From the NCBI GenBank assembly GCA_008501785.1, contig QQUD01000491.1:1-8571 (forward strand): a stretch of 8,571 bases of DNA, in the 5' to 3' direction. Each line of letters starts with the position of its first letter. Positions within the stretch are counted from its first letter, which is position 1. Shown here one piece after another: positions 1-6,798 of this stretch. The notes below the pieces were generated by a model that was not told where the DNA came from, ran no database searches, and was given only the letters and a program-made list of their open reading frames with translations. This DNA is from Chloroflexota bacterium (GTDB lineage Bacteria > Chloroflexota > Anaerolineae > Promineifilales > Promineifilaceae). Position numbers and translations under genes: made by a program.

Positions 1-1
1 G

Positions 2-457
2 CTCGATTTCCAGCAGCTACAAGATGAGATGGACCGCATTGGGGATATCAAAGAGATATTTGTGATAGATACCAATCCGGGGGTGTGTCAGTTGGTAGAG
101 AGGGGGATTGGGGCGATGAAACGGCCGTTAACCGTGCGCGTTGCCTACGATGGTGAAAATGGCCTCACCGCCATGCGTCGCCAGCCACCCGACCTGCTCC
201 TACTCGACCTGATGATGCCCGAAATGGACGGTTTCCAGGTGTTCGAGCAGATGCAGCGCGATCCGATATTGGCCCAAGTAAAAGTCATCCTGCTTACCGC
301 TACCAGCTACCCCGAAGACCGGCTCGCCCAGCGCGGCAGCCACATCACCATCTACCGCGCCGACCAACTGCGTCCGGTTGAAGTGCTGCGCTGCATCCCG
401 CCGATTTTGTCTGCACTGCCGCCGCATTACGGAGAAATGATTGTGACAACAACGTGA
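2..457 (+). CDS. C-terminal receiver domain of a truncated signalling protein (5' end outside window)
   Basis: The reading frame is open to the left edge of the window, so this is the 3' end of a longer gene; the ATG at 29 is probably internal. The visible part is one response-regulator receiver domain. Counting from that ATG, the phospho-acceptor is Asp60 in LLLLDLMMPEMDGF and the conserved Thr is Thr90 in VILLTAT. Two usual receiver residues differ: the acidic pair at the end of strand 1 is reduced to one Asp (VIDTNP, Asp14-Thr15), and the Lys normally near strand 5 is not evident (IYRADQLRP). From memory, a receiver ending in an 'L-x-P-x-E-V-L-R-C' helix is common at the C terminus of Chloroflexota hybrid histidine kinases, so a hybrid kinase is the best guess. 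No output domain follows. The G+C content is clearly higher than in the next genes. Confidence 0.8.
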   Translation, partial: LDFQQLQDEMDRIGDIKEIFVIDTNPGVCQLVERGIGAMKRPLTVRVAYDGENGLTAMRRQPPDLLLLDLMMPEMDGFQVFEQMQRDPILAQVKVILLTATSYPEDRLAQRGSHITIYRADQLRPVEVLRCIPPILSALPPHYGEMIVTTT

Positions 458-784
458 TCTATTTTGATGGATAATATGTTTCGTATGTGGAAGTAAAAGA
501 ATTTTAGGGAGTGAGGATGCTGCAATAAATTGAGCATCATTAATGTTCATCCACTTGAAGTTGATGTGATAACCATCGCGTGCATATGCAAATTAAAATG
601 GAGGGTAACCATTTTTCAGATATTTAAGAATTGAATGCCAACAATCGTAATAATATCCGTTAGGTTAAGACCTTATCATTCATTCCAAATATCAATTCTC
701 TGTGAGCGTCCTTGTTTACTGTTTCTCAAAATTGCATGACTTTCGTCAGAAAATATTCATCATTACAAACATGATTGCCTTTGC
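458..784. other. AT-rich intergenic spacer without a gene
   Basis: This spacer separates the receiver gene from the PAS-SARP regulator. I see no convincing ORF, tRNA or known riboswitch in it. It contains one hairpin, listed separately, and presumably the promoter of the regulator. A TTGCAT at 732-737 followed 16 bases later by TATTCA at 754-759 is the best sigma70-like pair I found close to the gene, but it is a weak match. Confidence 0.5.
516..538. other. small hairpin, possible weak terminator of the receiver gene
   Basis: GATGCT (516-521) pairs with AGCATC (533-538), and CAA (523-525) pairs with TTG (530-532), leaving one bulged G and a TAAA loop. There is no T tract after it, so a Rho-independent terminator is not proven. 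It lies about 60 bases downstream of the receiver-gene stop codon. Confidence 0.35.
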
Positions 785-790
785 AGGAGG
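785..790 (+). promoter_or_regulatory. AGGAGG ribosome binding site that fixes a TTG start
   Basis: A perfect AGGAGG lies five bases before TTG 796. It lies inside the longer reading frame that begins at TTG 775, which argues against that upstream start. The in-frame ATG at 808 is 17 bases from the site, which is too far. The ATG at 792 is in another frame and soon reaches a stop. Confidence 0.75.
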
Positions 791-795
791 GATGT

Positions 796-1947
796 TTGAT
801 AGAATCGATGGGTTTTTTATCAAATACGGGTGATGCTGCATGGGCTGTAGATTTAGCACAGCGTATCATTTACTGGAATGAAGCAGCCGAAAAGATGTTT
901 GGCTATCGTGCAGACGAAGTTATTGGTTCTCAGTGCCATCAAACCCTGTGTGGCCAACTTTCCCCGTCCACTCCGTTATGCTATAACGATTGCCAGATTA
1001 TTCAAAAATCCAAAATTCAAGAGCCAACCACATCATGTAACTGCGTTGTCAAACATGTTAACGGAACATTGTTGCCCATTAATTTGAGCACTCTCTTTGT
1101 GCAGGGTGGTGAGGAAGATTTAAAATCTGTCATTACGATTCATTTTGCACGATTGCTCAATCATGAAATACTGGCAAATTCTCGATTAAAGATTTGCCTT
1201 TTAGGATCAACCTCTGTTTGGCGGGATCAAAATATTATGGTGAATAGTCCGCTGTGGAAACGGTCTAAAGCTCGTGCATTTTTTGCTTATCTGGCACTCC
1301 ACCGGGGGCAATATATACATCGAGATACGTTAATTGACATTTTATGGCCGAATAAACCACATGAATCGGCGCTGCGGAATTTAAACACGGCTGTTTACAA
1401 CGTGCGCCGCAGCCTGGAACCTTCGTTAAAGAGGGGATCTGAATCACGATATATTCAATTTGAAAGAGGCTGTTATTATATGAACGACAGTCAAGAAATT
1501 TGGCTAGATGTTGAACATTTTGAGAAATATATTCACCATGCTCGTATACAACAGCAGCCAACTGAGATAATCAAAAGCTATCAAAAAGCTATCAACTTAT
1601 ATCAAAGTGATTTACTGTCTGATCTTGGTAATAATTTTGCCTGGTTGGCACCTGAACGCGCACGGTTACGCGAACTGTATATCATGATTTTGGAAAAGTT
1701 GGGCATCATATTTGATAAACAAGGCAAAGAAGAAGAGGCTATCATACAATTCCAAAAAGTATTAAACATTCGTCCATGGCAAGAGACCGTTTGCCAATAT
1801 TTGATGCGCCTCTATTTACGACAAGGGTTATATGTTGCGGCAGCCAAGCAGTATATAAATTTAGCCGCCGCCCTCAAGACAGAACTCAATATTATGCCAT
1901 CTCACGAAACCCAAAGGCTGTATAGGTTATCAAGAAACGGCCGTTAA
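796..1947 (+). CDS. PAS-SARP (BTAD) family transcriptional regulator
   Basis: A cytoplasmic DNA-binding regulator of 383 residues from TTG 796, chosen because AGGAGG sits five bases upstream. Residues about 8-120 form a PAS sensor domain (AWAVDLAQRIIYWNEAAEKM, then FGYRADEVIG). It holds an unusual cysteine cluster: Cys47, Cys52, Cys62, Cys66, Cys81 and Cys83. Residues about 132-230 are an OmpR-type winged helix of the SARP kind; WKRSKARAFFAYLALHRG and SALRNLNTAVYNVRRSLEP match the usual helices. Residues about 236-383 are a TPR-rich bacterial transcriptional activator domain (BTAD). SARP proteins normally activate nearby operons by binding direct repeats at the -35 region. Here the PAS domain would supply a ligand or redox input; the cysteines could bind a metal or cofactor, which is inference. 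The next gene downstream, a secreted protease, is a possible target. The stop codon lies within an AACGGCCGTT palindrome. Confidence 0.88.
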   Translation: MIESMGFLSNTGDAAWAVDLAQRIIYWNEAAEKMFGYRADEVIGSQCHQTLCGQLSPSTPLCYNDCQIIQKSKIQEPTTSCNCVVKHVNGTLLPINLSTLFVQGGEEDLKSVITIHFARLLNHEILANSRLKICLLGSTSVWRDQNIMVNSPLWKRSKARAFFAYLALHRGQYIHRDTLIDILWPNKPHESALRNLNTAVYNVRRSLEPSLKRGSESRYIQFERGCYYMNDSQEIWLDVEHFEKYIHHARIQQQPTEIIKSYQKAINLYQSDLLSDLGNNFAWLAPERARLRELYIMILEKLGIIFDKQGKEEEAIIQFQKVLNIRPWQETVCQYLMRLYLRQGLYVAAAKQYINLAAALKTELNIMPSHETQRLYRLSRNGR

Positions 1948-1986
1948 AAATAAAGCGGCTCTTCAAATAAAATAAACTTCCGTCAT

Positions 1987-2010
1987 ATTTCTTTCCATAT
2001 TCAAAGAAAT
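1987..2010. repeat. 8-bp inverted repeat between regulator and protease genes
   Basis: ATTTCTTT (1987-1994) and AAAGAAAT (2003-2010) are perfect inverted copies separated by eight bases. The stem is AT-rich and no T tract follows, so it is a poor terminator; an operator-like site is possible but unproven. Confidence 0.4.
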
Positions 2011-2122
2011 TGTTGAGGATTTGTTGAGTACTCCATAGTAAAATTCCATCGTATCAGTTTGGCCTTTTCGGAAATTTAATGATCCTGTCCTGCAACTTAA
2101 AAGCCTTAATCCAATCCAGAAA

Positions 2123-2150
2123 TTGCTAAGTCTTTTAGAGTTAATATTTT
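2123..2150 (+). promoter_or_regulatory. candidate sigma70-like promoter of the protease gene
   Basis: TTGCTA (2123-2128) is followed 16 bases later by TATTTT (2145-2150), with four of six consensus matches in each box. This would leave a leader of about 80 bases before the protease start at 2239. It was found by eye in an AT-rich spacer where such matches arise by chance; the rest of 1948-2238 shows no gene. Confidence 0.25.
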
Positions 2151-2238
2151 TCTAGATTGCCCTACCAGATACATATTGCAGTACAAGTGTGTGCCTTTTT
2201 TTACTCACCAAATACCAATTCATTAAAGGAGAATAATT

Positions 2239-4560
2239 ATGAAATCGTTCCTTCGTTATAGCGTAACCCTTACCACACTCCTAATACTCACATTACTTTT
2301 GAGTCTACAGGTTTCAGCGCAAAATTTGATGGCAACAAAAGGAGCCTCGCGGCTTTTTTCTGATATTGATGCTTCTAAAAGCTTCATTTTAGAAGCTGAT
2401 CGTACAGAACCTAATCCTACAGTAATACGCGATAGGTTTGTTACAATAAACTTTGATTTACTCGGTGAACTTTACGATCCTTCTGATGCCCTAGTTCTCA
2501 ATCTTTTTGACGATTTAACTTTAGTAGCTGCATATGATCGGGCAGAGACTAATGCACTAGGTAGTTTTGCCTGGTTTGGTCATATTGAAGGTATCGAATA
2601 TAGTCAAGTAACATTGGTTGTAACCCATGGCTTGCTAGCTGGCAGCGTTTCAACGCCAGCAAATATATATCAAATACGCCCAGTGGGTACTAACTTGCAT
2701 GTCATTGAAGAAATAGATCAATCCGCTTTCCCCCCCGAACTAGAGCCTGTTTCAATAGATTCACCCCAAGCAGAGTTTATTTTAAGTGACAGCCCTCAAG
2801 CAGATGCTTGTGATCAAATTACGGTTTTGGTGCCCTATTCACCAGAAGCACGTGCCGCAGCAGGTGGGACGGCTGCAATCGAAGCCCTTATTGCGCAAGC
2901 TGTTGCTGAAACAAATCAATCTTATGTCAACAGTGGTCTTGTGCAACGATTAACCCTGGTTCATACGATGGAAACAAGCCCTGGTGATGCCGCAAACGAT
3001 TTTTCTGCTGATTTGAATGCTCTCCAAAGTTTATCTGATGGCATCTTTGATAATGTAGATGCGGCAAGAGAAACCTATTATGCTGATGAAGTAGCACTCA
3101 TCATTGAAAACAGTGCTTACTGCGGTTTAGGCTATTTAAATTCCTCAGCCGCTACCGCTTTTTCTATAACTCACCGCACCTGTGCCACTGGATATTTTAG
3201 TTTTGGGCATGAGTTAGGGCATAATATGGGTGCTCATCATGATTGGTATGTCAATGACACCGTGGGCTACAATAAAGGCTTCATCAACCTTACTGACAGA
3301 TGGCGTACAATCATGGCATACAATACCCTTTGTTCTGATCACGGAACCGGCAATTGTACACGCCTCCAGTACTGGTCAAACCCTGATGTTAGCTATGGCT
3401 CCCCAGCCGACCCAATGGGGATAAGTAGTACCGGTCCCAATAATTGTATCGCAGGCAGCACATCACCTGATCCATCAAGTTGTGCTGCTGATAACCGTAC
3501 AAGACTCAACAATACTTGTAACACGGTAGCTAACTTTAGAAGTGATCCCGCACAAAACGGGACCATCATTGTTGAAAAGCAAACGATTCCAGATGGTGCA
3601 ACAGATGCATTCAGCTTCACTGGTGATGCCTCTGGGAGTATTTCTGATGGCCAACAGATTGTTGTAGGTAATTTGGCAGCAGGAACGTACACATCACAAG
3701 AAGTAGTGCCACAGGGATGGAGCCTGACCAGTATTGTGTGTGATGATGCGAACAGCACTGGTAGTCTGGCTAATCAAACCGCTACCTTCGAGCTTGAAGC
3801 TGGGGAAACGGTTATTTGTGCCTTCACTAACGAAAAAGAAGCATATGACTTGACGGTGAACAAAGTTGGCAGCGGCTCTGTGACAGCTAACCCAGACCAA
3901 GCTACTTACAATTATGGTGATGTGGTTGCGCTAACGGCCGTTCCTGATCCTGGCTGGACCTTTGCTGGCTGGAGCGGCGACGCATCTGGCACCGCCAACC
4001 CCACCTCCATCACGATGGATGGGAATAAATCCGTCACCGCCACTTTCACCCAAGATGATTACTCCTTGACAGTGAATGTGGTTGGCAATGGCTCCGTGAC
4101 AGTTAACCCAGACCAAGCTACGTACAATTATGGTGATGTGGCTGCGCTAACGGCCGTTCCTGATCCTGGCTGGACCTTTGCTGGCTGGAGCGGCGATGCA
4201 TCTGGCACCGCCAACCCCACCTCCATCACGATGGATGGGAACAAATCCGTCACCGCAACCTTTACCGTGGTACAGTACGAGCTAATTGTCTCGCTAGATG
4301 GCTCCGGTAATGGCAGCGTGATCAGCGATCCGACCGGTATCCACTGCGACACGGTTAACGGGGGTGACTACAGCGTGACCTTCGACTACGGCACTGTCGT
4401 TACATTAAAAGCCTCTGCATTTAGCCATTCCACCTTCGTGAGCTGGGGTGGTGCTTGCAGCGGTACGGGCACTTGCCAGGTTACATTGACGGAAAACATT
4501 TCTGTCTCAGCAATATTCGAAAGCACATACACACTCTTTTTGCCCTTTGTCGTACGGTAA
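2239..4560 (+). CDS. secreted M12B (reprolysin-like) zinc metalloprotease with SpaA-like and InlB-repeat C-terminal modules
   Basis: A 773-residue exported protein. AAGGAG at 2226-2231, seven bases upstream, supports the ATG. Residues 1-27 are a Sec signal peptide, with likely cleavage after VSA27. Residues about 28-185 look like the prodomain of bacterial reprolysin-type proteases. The catalytic domain (about 190-435) has the metzincin zinc site HELGHNMGAHHD, with His324, Glu325, His328, Gly331 and His334, and a Met-turn at TIMAY (Met359). It then has a cysteine-rich part including YWSNPDVSYG. It should cleave extracellular proteins; the substrate is unknown. Residues about 440-533 resemble a SpaA/prealbumin-like domain. 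Residues 536-607 and 608-679 are two nearly identical InlB-type repeats, and a third, divergent one starts at 680. The protein ends in TYTLFLPFVVR, with no LPXTG motif or C-terminal membrane anchor. The C-terminal modules are richer in G+C than the protease half, which suggests module acquisition. A strong terminator follows. Confidence 0.9.
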   Translation: MKSFLRYSVTLTTLLILTLLLSLQVSAQNLMATKGASRLFSDIDASKSFILEADRTEPNPTVIRDRFVTINFDLLGELYDPSDALVLNLFDDLTLVAAYDRAETNALGSFAWFGHIEGIEYSQVTLVVTHGLLAGSVSTPANIYQIRPVGTNLHVIEEIDQSAFPPELEPVSIDSPQAEFILSDSPQADACDQITVLVPYSPEARAAAGGTAAIEALIAQAVAETNQSYVNSGLVQRLTLVHTMETSPGDAANDFSADLNALQSLSDGIFDNVDAARETYYADEVALIIENSAYCGLGYLNSSAATAFSITHRTCATGYFSFGHELGHNMGAHHDWYVNDTVGYNKGFINLTDRWRTIMAYNTLCSDHGTGNCTRLQYWSNPDVSYGSPADPMGISSTGPNNCIAGSTSPDPSSCAADNRTRLNNTCNTVANFRSDPAQNGTIIVEKQTIPDGATDAFSFTGDASGSISDGQQIVVGNLAAGTYTSQEVVPQGWSLTSIVCDDANSTGSLANQTATFELEAGETVICAFTNEKEAYDLTVNKVGSGSVTANPDQATYNYGDVVALTAVPDPGWTFAGWSGDASGTANPTSITMDGNKSVTATFTQDDYSLTVNVVGNGSVTVNPDQATYNYGDVAALTAVPDPGWTFAGWSGDASGTANPTSITMDGNKSVTATFTVVQYELIVSLDGSGNGSVISDPTGIHCDTVNGGDYSVTFDYGTVVTLKASAFSHSTFVSWGGACSGTGTCQVTLTENISVSAIFESTYTLFLPFVVR
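3844..4275 (+). repeat. two near-identical 216-bp tandem repeats encoding InlB-like domains
   Basis: Unit 1 is 3844-4059 and unit 2 is 4060-4275, each exactly 72 codons. Over the central 150 bases (3889-4038 against 4105-4254) I count only four mismatches, and only one changes the amino acid (Val to Ala). This indicates recent duplication or gene conversion. A third unit starting at 4276 is divergent. Both near-identical units carry AACGGCCGTT (3933-3942 and 4149-4158), read as Thr-Ala-Val. Confidence 0.93.
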
Positions 4561-4570
4561 ATTACTTCAG

Positions 4571-4609
4571 GAATGGGCTGTCAGTCATCCGTCGACTGAC
4601 AGCCCATTC
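4571..4609 (+). terminator. strong hairpin terminator after the metalloprotease gene
   Basis: GAATGGGCTGTCAGT (4571-4585) pairs perfectly with ACTGACAGCCCATTC (4595-4609), and one more C-G pair closes a 7-base loop. The hairpin begins ten bases after the protease stop codon. The tail, TTCCCCTT, is only partly T-rich, so Rho-independent termination is likely but the U tract is imperfect. The methyltransferase remnant begins right after it. Confidence 0.75.
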
Positions 4610-4619
4610 TTCCCCTTAA

Positions 4620-5225
4620 TTACTTCTACCTTATTGGAGTCCAACAGGAGAAACAATATTTACAAAACGAAATGCCCTTTTAATTTCTGGGCTAATAACG
4701 GGCATTATCCTAAACCCATTTGCTGGCTACGCAACGACATTAATCGTTTCCGAGCAACTAAATCGTATATGCTATGGAATTGAGGCAGACAGAGCCAGAT
4801 ATGAGTATGGCTTAACGAGGCTGAAGAGAAAAGAGTTGCTTATTCATGGAGATTCTCTAAACCTTTCAAAATATGACATTCCCGCACTTGACTTGATCCT
4901 GTTCTCTCCACCGTACATGAACAAGTCATATGATCGAAATCCATTGCGTGGGGAGCTTAAACAGGATGATTGCTATTTGAAGTACCTTCAGGATTTGCTA
5001 TCCATCACAAAAAGTGTGTGGCATATTCTTAAACCAGGAAAATATCTGATCGTCGAAGCAGCTAACTTTGTGGGCGATTCGGATGTGACAACGCTTGCTT
5101 GGGATATTGCTTCATTGTTCAAAGCAGAATTTCCATTTATCAAAGAAAAGGTGCTACATTGGGGCAGCGGGTATGGTTCTGGCTATGACCATAGCTACTG
5201 CCTCATTTTCAGAAAGGATGGCTAG
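4620..5225 (+). pseudogene. DNA methyltransferase, apparently 5'-truncated (no normal start codon)
   Basis: The frame is open from just after a TAA at 4617-4619 to the stop at 5223-5225 and encodes 201 residues of a SAM-dependent DNA methyltransferase of the N4-cytosine/N6-adenine (SPPY) type. The start of the open frame reads LLLPYWSPTGETIFTKRN. The SAM-binding motif I is NPFAGYATT (4713-4739), catalytic motif IV is SPPYMN (SPPY at 4905-4916), and the C terminus has YGSGYDHSYCLIF. Motif I precedes motif IV by about 64 residues. No ATG, GTG or TTG occurs in frame before TTG 4836, and a protein starting there would lack motif I. AGGAG (4646-4650) lies five bases before an in-frame ATA (4656), a very rare start. 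The gene is therefore either cut at its 5' end by the junction beside the terminator, or uses a non-standard start. Motif I also departs from DPFxGxGT (Asp to Asn, Gly to Ala), though this may be normal in its family. No restriction enzyme gene is adjacent. Confidence 0.72.
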
Positions 5226-5236
5226 CAAAGGCAAAT

Positions 5237-5731
5237 ATGAATACACGGTTGAGAAAATCAAAATCATCGGACATACAATTTATGAGAGAAATGCTTTATG
5301 AAGCAGTCTTTTGGCGACCAAACCCCAAGAAGCCTTCGTTTGCAGAAGCCCTCACCGATCCAGGTGTCAGGAATGCGCTTGCTGATTGGGGTGAAAGAGA
5401 GGGAGATACGGCCGTTATCGCTCTCGTTGATTCGATGCCAGCCGGGGCGGCCTGGTACCGATTTTTCACGGATGAAAATTGCATCAGAGGGCACATAAAT
5501 GAAACGATACCTACAATTGTGATTGCAGTCCATGAAAACTATCGGCGTCAAGGAATTGGCGAGAAAATGATTGCATGGTTGATTGATCATGCGTCAAAGC
5601 ACAACATTGAAAAACTAAGCCTCATGGTTGCAAAAGACAACCACGCGATTAGACTATATCGGAAATGTGGTTTTCTGGATTATGCCGACAAAGGTGATTC
5701 ATTTTTAATGCTGCGAAAAACAGACCCGTAA
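5237..5731 (+). CDS. GNAT family N-acetyltransferase
   Basis: A 164-residue cytoplasmic protein with a canonical GNAT fold, expected to transfer acetyl from acetyl-CoA to an amine on an unknown substrate. The acetyl-CoA pyrophosphate loop is RRQGIG, in VHENYRRQGIGEKMIAWL (about residues 96-113). The C-terminal part, with NHAIRLYRKCGFLDYA, is typical of motif B of the family. AAAGG ends five bases before the ATG. It starts 11 bases after the methyltransferase stop on the same strand, so the two could be co-transcribed. ACGGCCGT (5408-5415) lies within it and is read as Thr-Ala-Val. I cannot tell antibiotic, peptide or small-molecule acetylation apart from the sequence. Confidence 0.9.
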   Translation: MNTRLRKSKSSDIQFMREMLYEAVFWRPNPKKPSFAEALTDPGVRNALADWGEREGDTAVIALVDSMPAGAAWYRFFTDENCIRGHINETIPTIVIAVHENYRRQGIGEKMIAWLIDHASKHNIEKLSLMVAKDNHAIRLYRKCGFLDYADKGDSFLMLRKTDP

Positions 5732-5767
5732 CAACTTTGTTCATCTGAAAATGTTAGGAGCGTAAAA

Positions 5768-6163
5768 GTGGATATAACATTTGCCATATTATTAATCATT
5801 ACAGCGTTTGGTACGTGTCTTTATTGGTTTGATTTTTTCAAAAGTGGCCATGTCATCGTAATCAAAGAAGAGTGGCATTTAAAATTTGAAAAAGCATTTC
5901 CGATTGCTGATGGGTGGATGGCTATTTGCGCTTTGACTTCTGCTTGGGGCTTGTTGTCAGGTGCCAGCTACGGTTCTGTATTCGCTTTAATCAGTGCCGG
6001 GTCTCTCATTTTTTTGGCAATAATAGATATCACGTTCAATGTTCAGAACGGACTTTATAGAAAAATTTCTGCATCAGCTAAAATGAAAGCGGCCGTTATT
6101 ATTAATTCATGGGCTTTATTGTTGGGCATTGCACTAATTTTAAATTATGGAATATGGGCATAA
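5768..6163 (+). CDS. small integral membrane protein of unknown function
   Basis: I do not recognise a family for this 131-residue protein. Four hydrophobic segments are visible, at about residues 2-23, 47-66, 68-90 and 108-129; a charged stretch (HVIVIKEEWHLKFEKAFP) separates the first two. There is no signal peptidase site. The GTG start is supported by AGGAG (5756-5760) seven bases upstream. It follows the GNAT gene by 36 bases, and its last 10 bases overlap the next gene, so a joint transcript with the kinase is likely. It could be a small transporter-like or stress membrane protein, but nothing in the sequence decides this. Confidence 0.72.
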   Translation: MDITFAILLIITAFGTCLYWFDFFKSGHVIVIKEEWHLKFEKAFPIADGWMAICALTSAWGLLSGASYGSVFALISAGSLIFLAIIDITFNVQNGLYRKISASAKMKAAVIINSWALLLGIALILNYGIWA

Positions 6164-6663
6164 AAAACTACTTAATCGAAGGCGTTTCCTGCGCCGGTAA
6201 AACCACAGTTTGCGATGAGCTGCGACAACGCGGTTACCACACCATTCACGGCGACAGGGAACTAGCCTATTTTGGTGATCTAGAAACTGGTGAACCCGTG
6301 GATGATTGCGCCAGCGAGAATCGTAGCTGGATCTGGGATGTTGAGAAGGTCAGCGCTTTGGTGGCCGATCAAAGTCATCCGGCATCGTTCTTTTGCGGCG
6401 GTTCCAGGAATTCCGACCGCTTCATCGGTCTGTTCGATGAAGTTTTTGTGCTTGAGATCGATCTGGCTACGCTGAACCGGCGTCTTGCCGCCCGACCTAA
6501 TGACGAGTGGGGCGGAACGGCAAGTGAAGGGGAATCGTTTGCGCGATTACAACATGCGACAAAAGAGGGTATTCCCGAGAACGCAATCATCATCGATGCC
6601 ATGGCACCCCTCTCAAGCGTCGTGGACGCAATTCTTGAAAAAGCCAGCCAGGTATCACCTTAA
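6154..6663 (+). CDS. P-loop small kinase (AAA/nucleoside-kinase-like ATPase)
   Basis: A 169-residue P-loop protein. Walker A is GVSCAGKTT (Gly10-Thr18), directly after a first strand (NYLIEG), as in small nucleoside/shikimate-type kinases. An FCGGSRN segment (residues 80-86) follows strand 3, and FDEVFVLEIDLATLNRRL plus RPNDEWGG resembles the strand-then-lid arrangement of that fold. It probably phosphorylates a small molecule with ATP; the substrate cannot be named. I chose ATG 6154 rather than ATG 6109 because Walker A then sits at the usual distance from the N terminus and the overlap with the membrane protein shrinks to 10 bases. No good Shine-Dalgarno is present, which fits translational coupling. 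Its G+C content is clearly higher than in the AT-rich genes on both sides, suggesting a different recent origin. Confidence 0.78.
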   Translation: MGIKNYLIEGVSCAGKTTVCDELRQRGYHTIHGDRELAYFGDLETGEPVDDCASENRSWIWDVEKVSALVADQSHPASFFCGGSRNSDRFIGLFDEVFVLEIDLATLNRRLAARPNDEWGGTASEGESFARLQHATKEGIPENAIIIDAMAPLSSVVDAILEKASQVSP

Positions 6664-6715
6664 GAACTGCGAGAAATTGGTGCACCAATCATTGCCTAAA
6701 AAGCTATCATGCTCT

Positions 6716-6785
6716 CACAATTCATGGATTCAAGTTCGTGTTTTTGGTACTCCACAAATATGGCAAAAATGTCTAAAATATAAAA
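6716..6785. repeat. partial dispersed copy of the ~100-bp repeat end plus its 3' flank
   Basis: The stretch with TTCATGGATTCAAGTTCGTG and a following T run matches the 3' part of the repeats at 8143-8462. Its downstream flank, ATGGCA then TCTAAAATATA, also matches the flank at 8455-8486 apart from a short gap. It lies between the kinase and NTF2-like genes. No ACGGCCGT palindrome remains in this copy. Confidence 0.7.
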
Positions 6786-6798
6786 GCAATAGTAAAAA

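Noticed and set aside
775..795. Upstream TTG start (775) for the PAS-SARP gene
   Set aside because: The strong AGGAGG at 785-790 lies inside this extension and is well placed for TTG 796; no ribosome binding site precedes 775.
4547..4783. 78-codon plus-strand ORF overlapping the terminator and methyltransferase
   Set aside because: It translates the terminator hairpin and is a frame shadow of the methyltransferase, whose conserved motifs lie in another frame.
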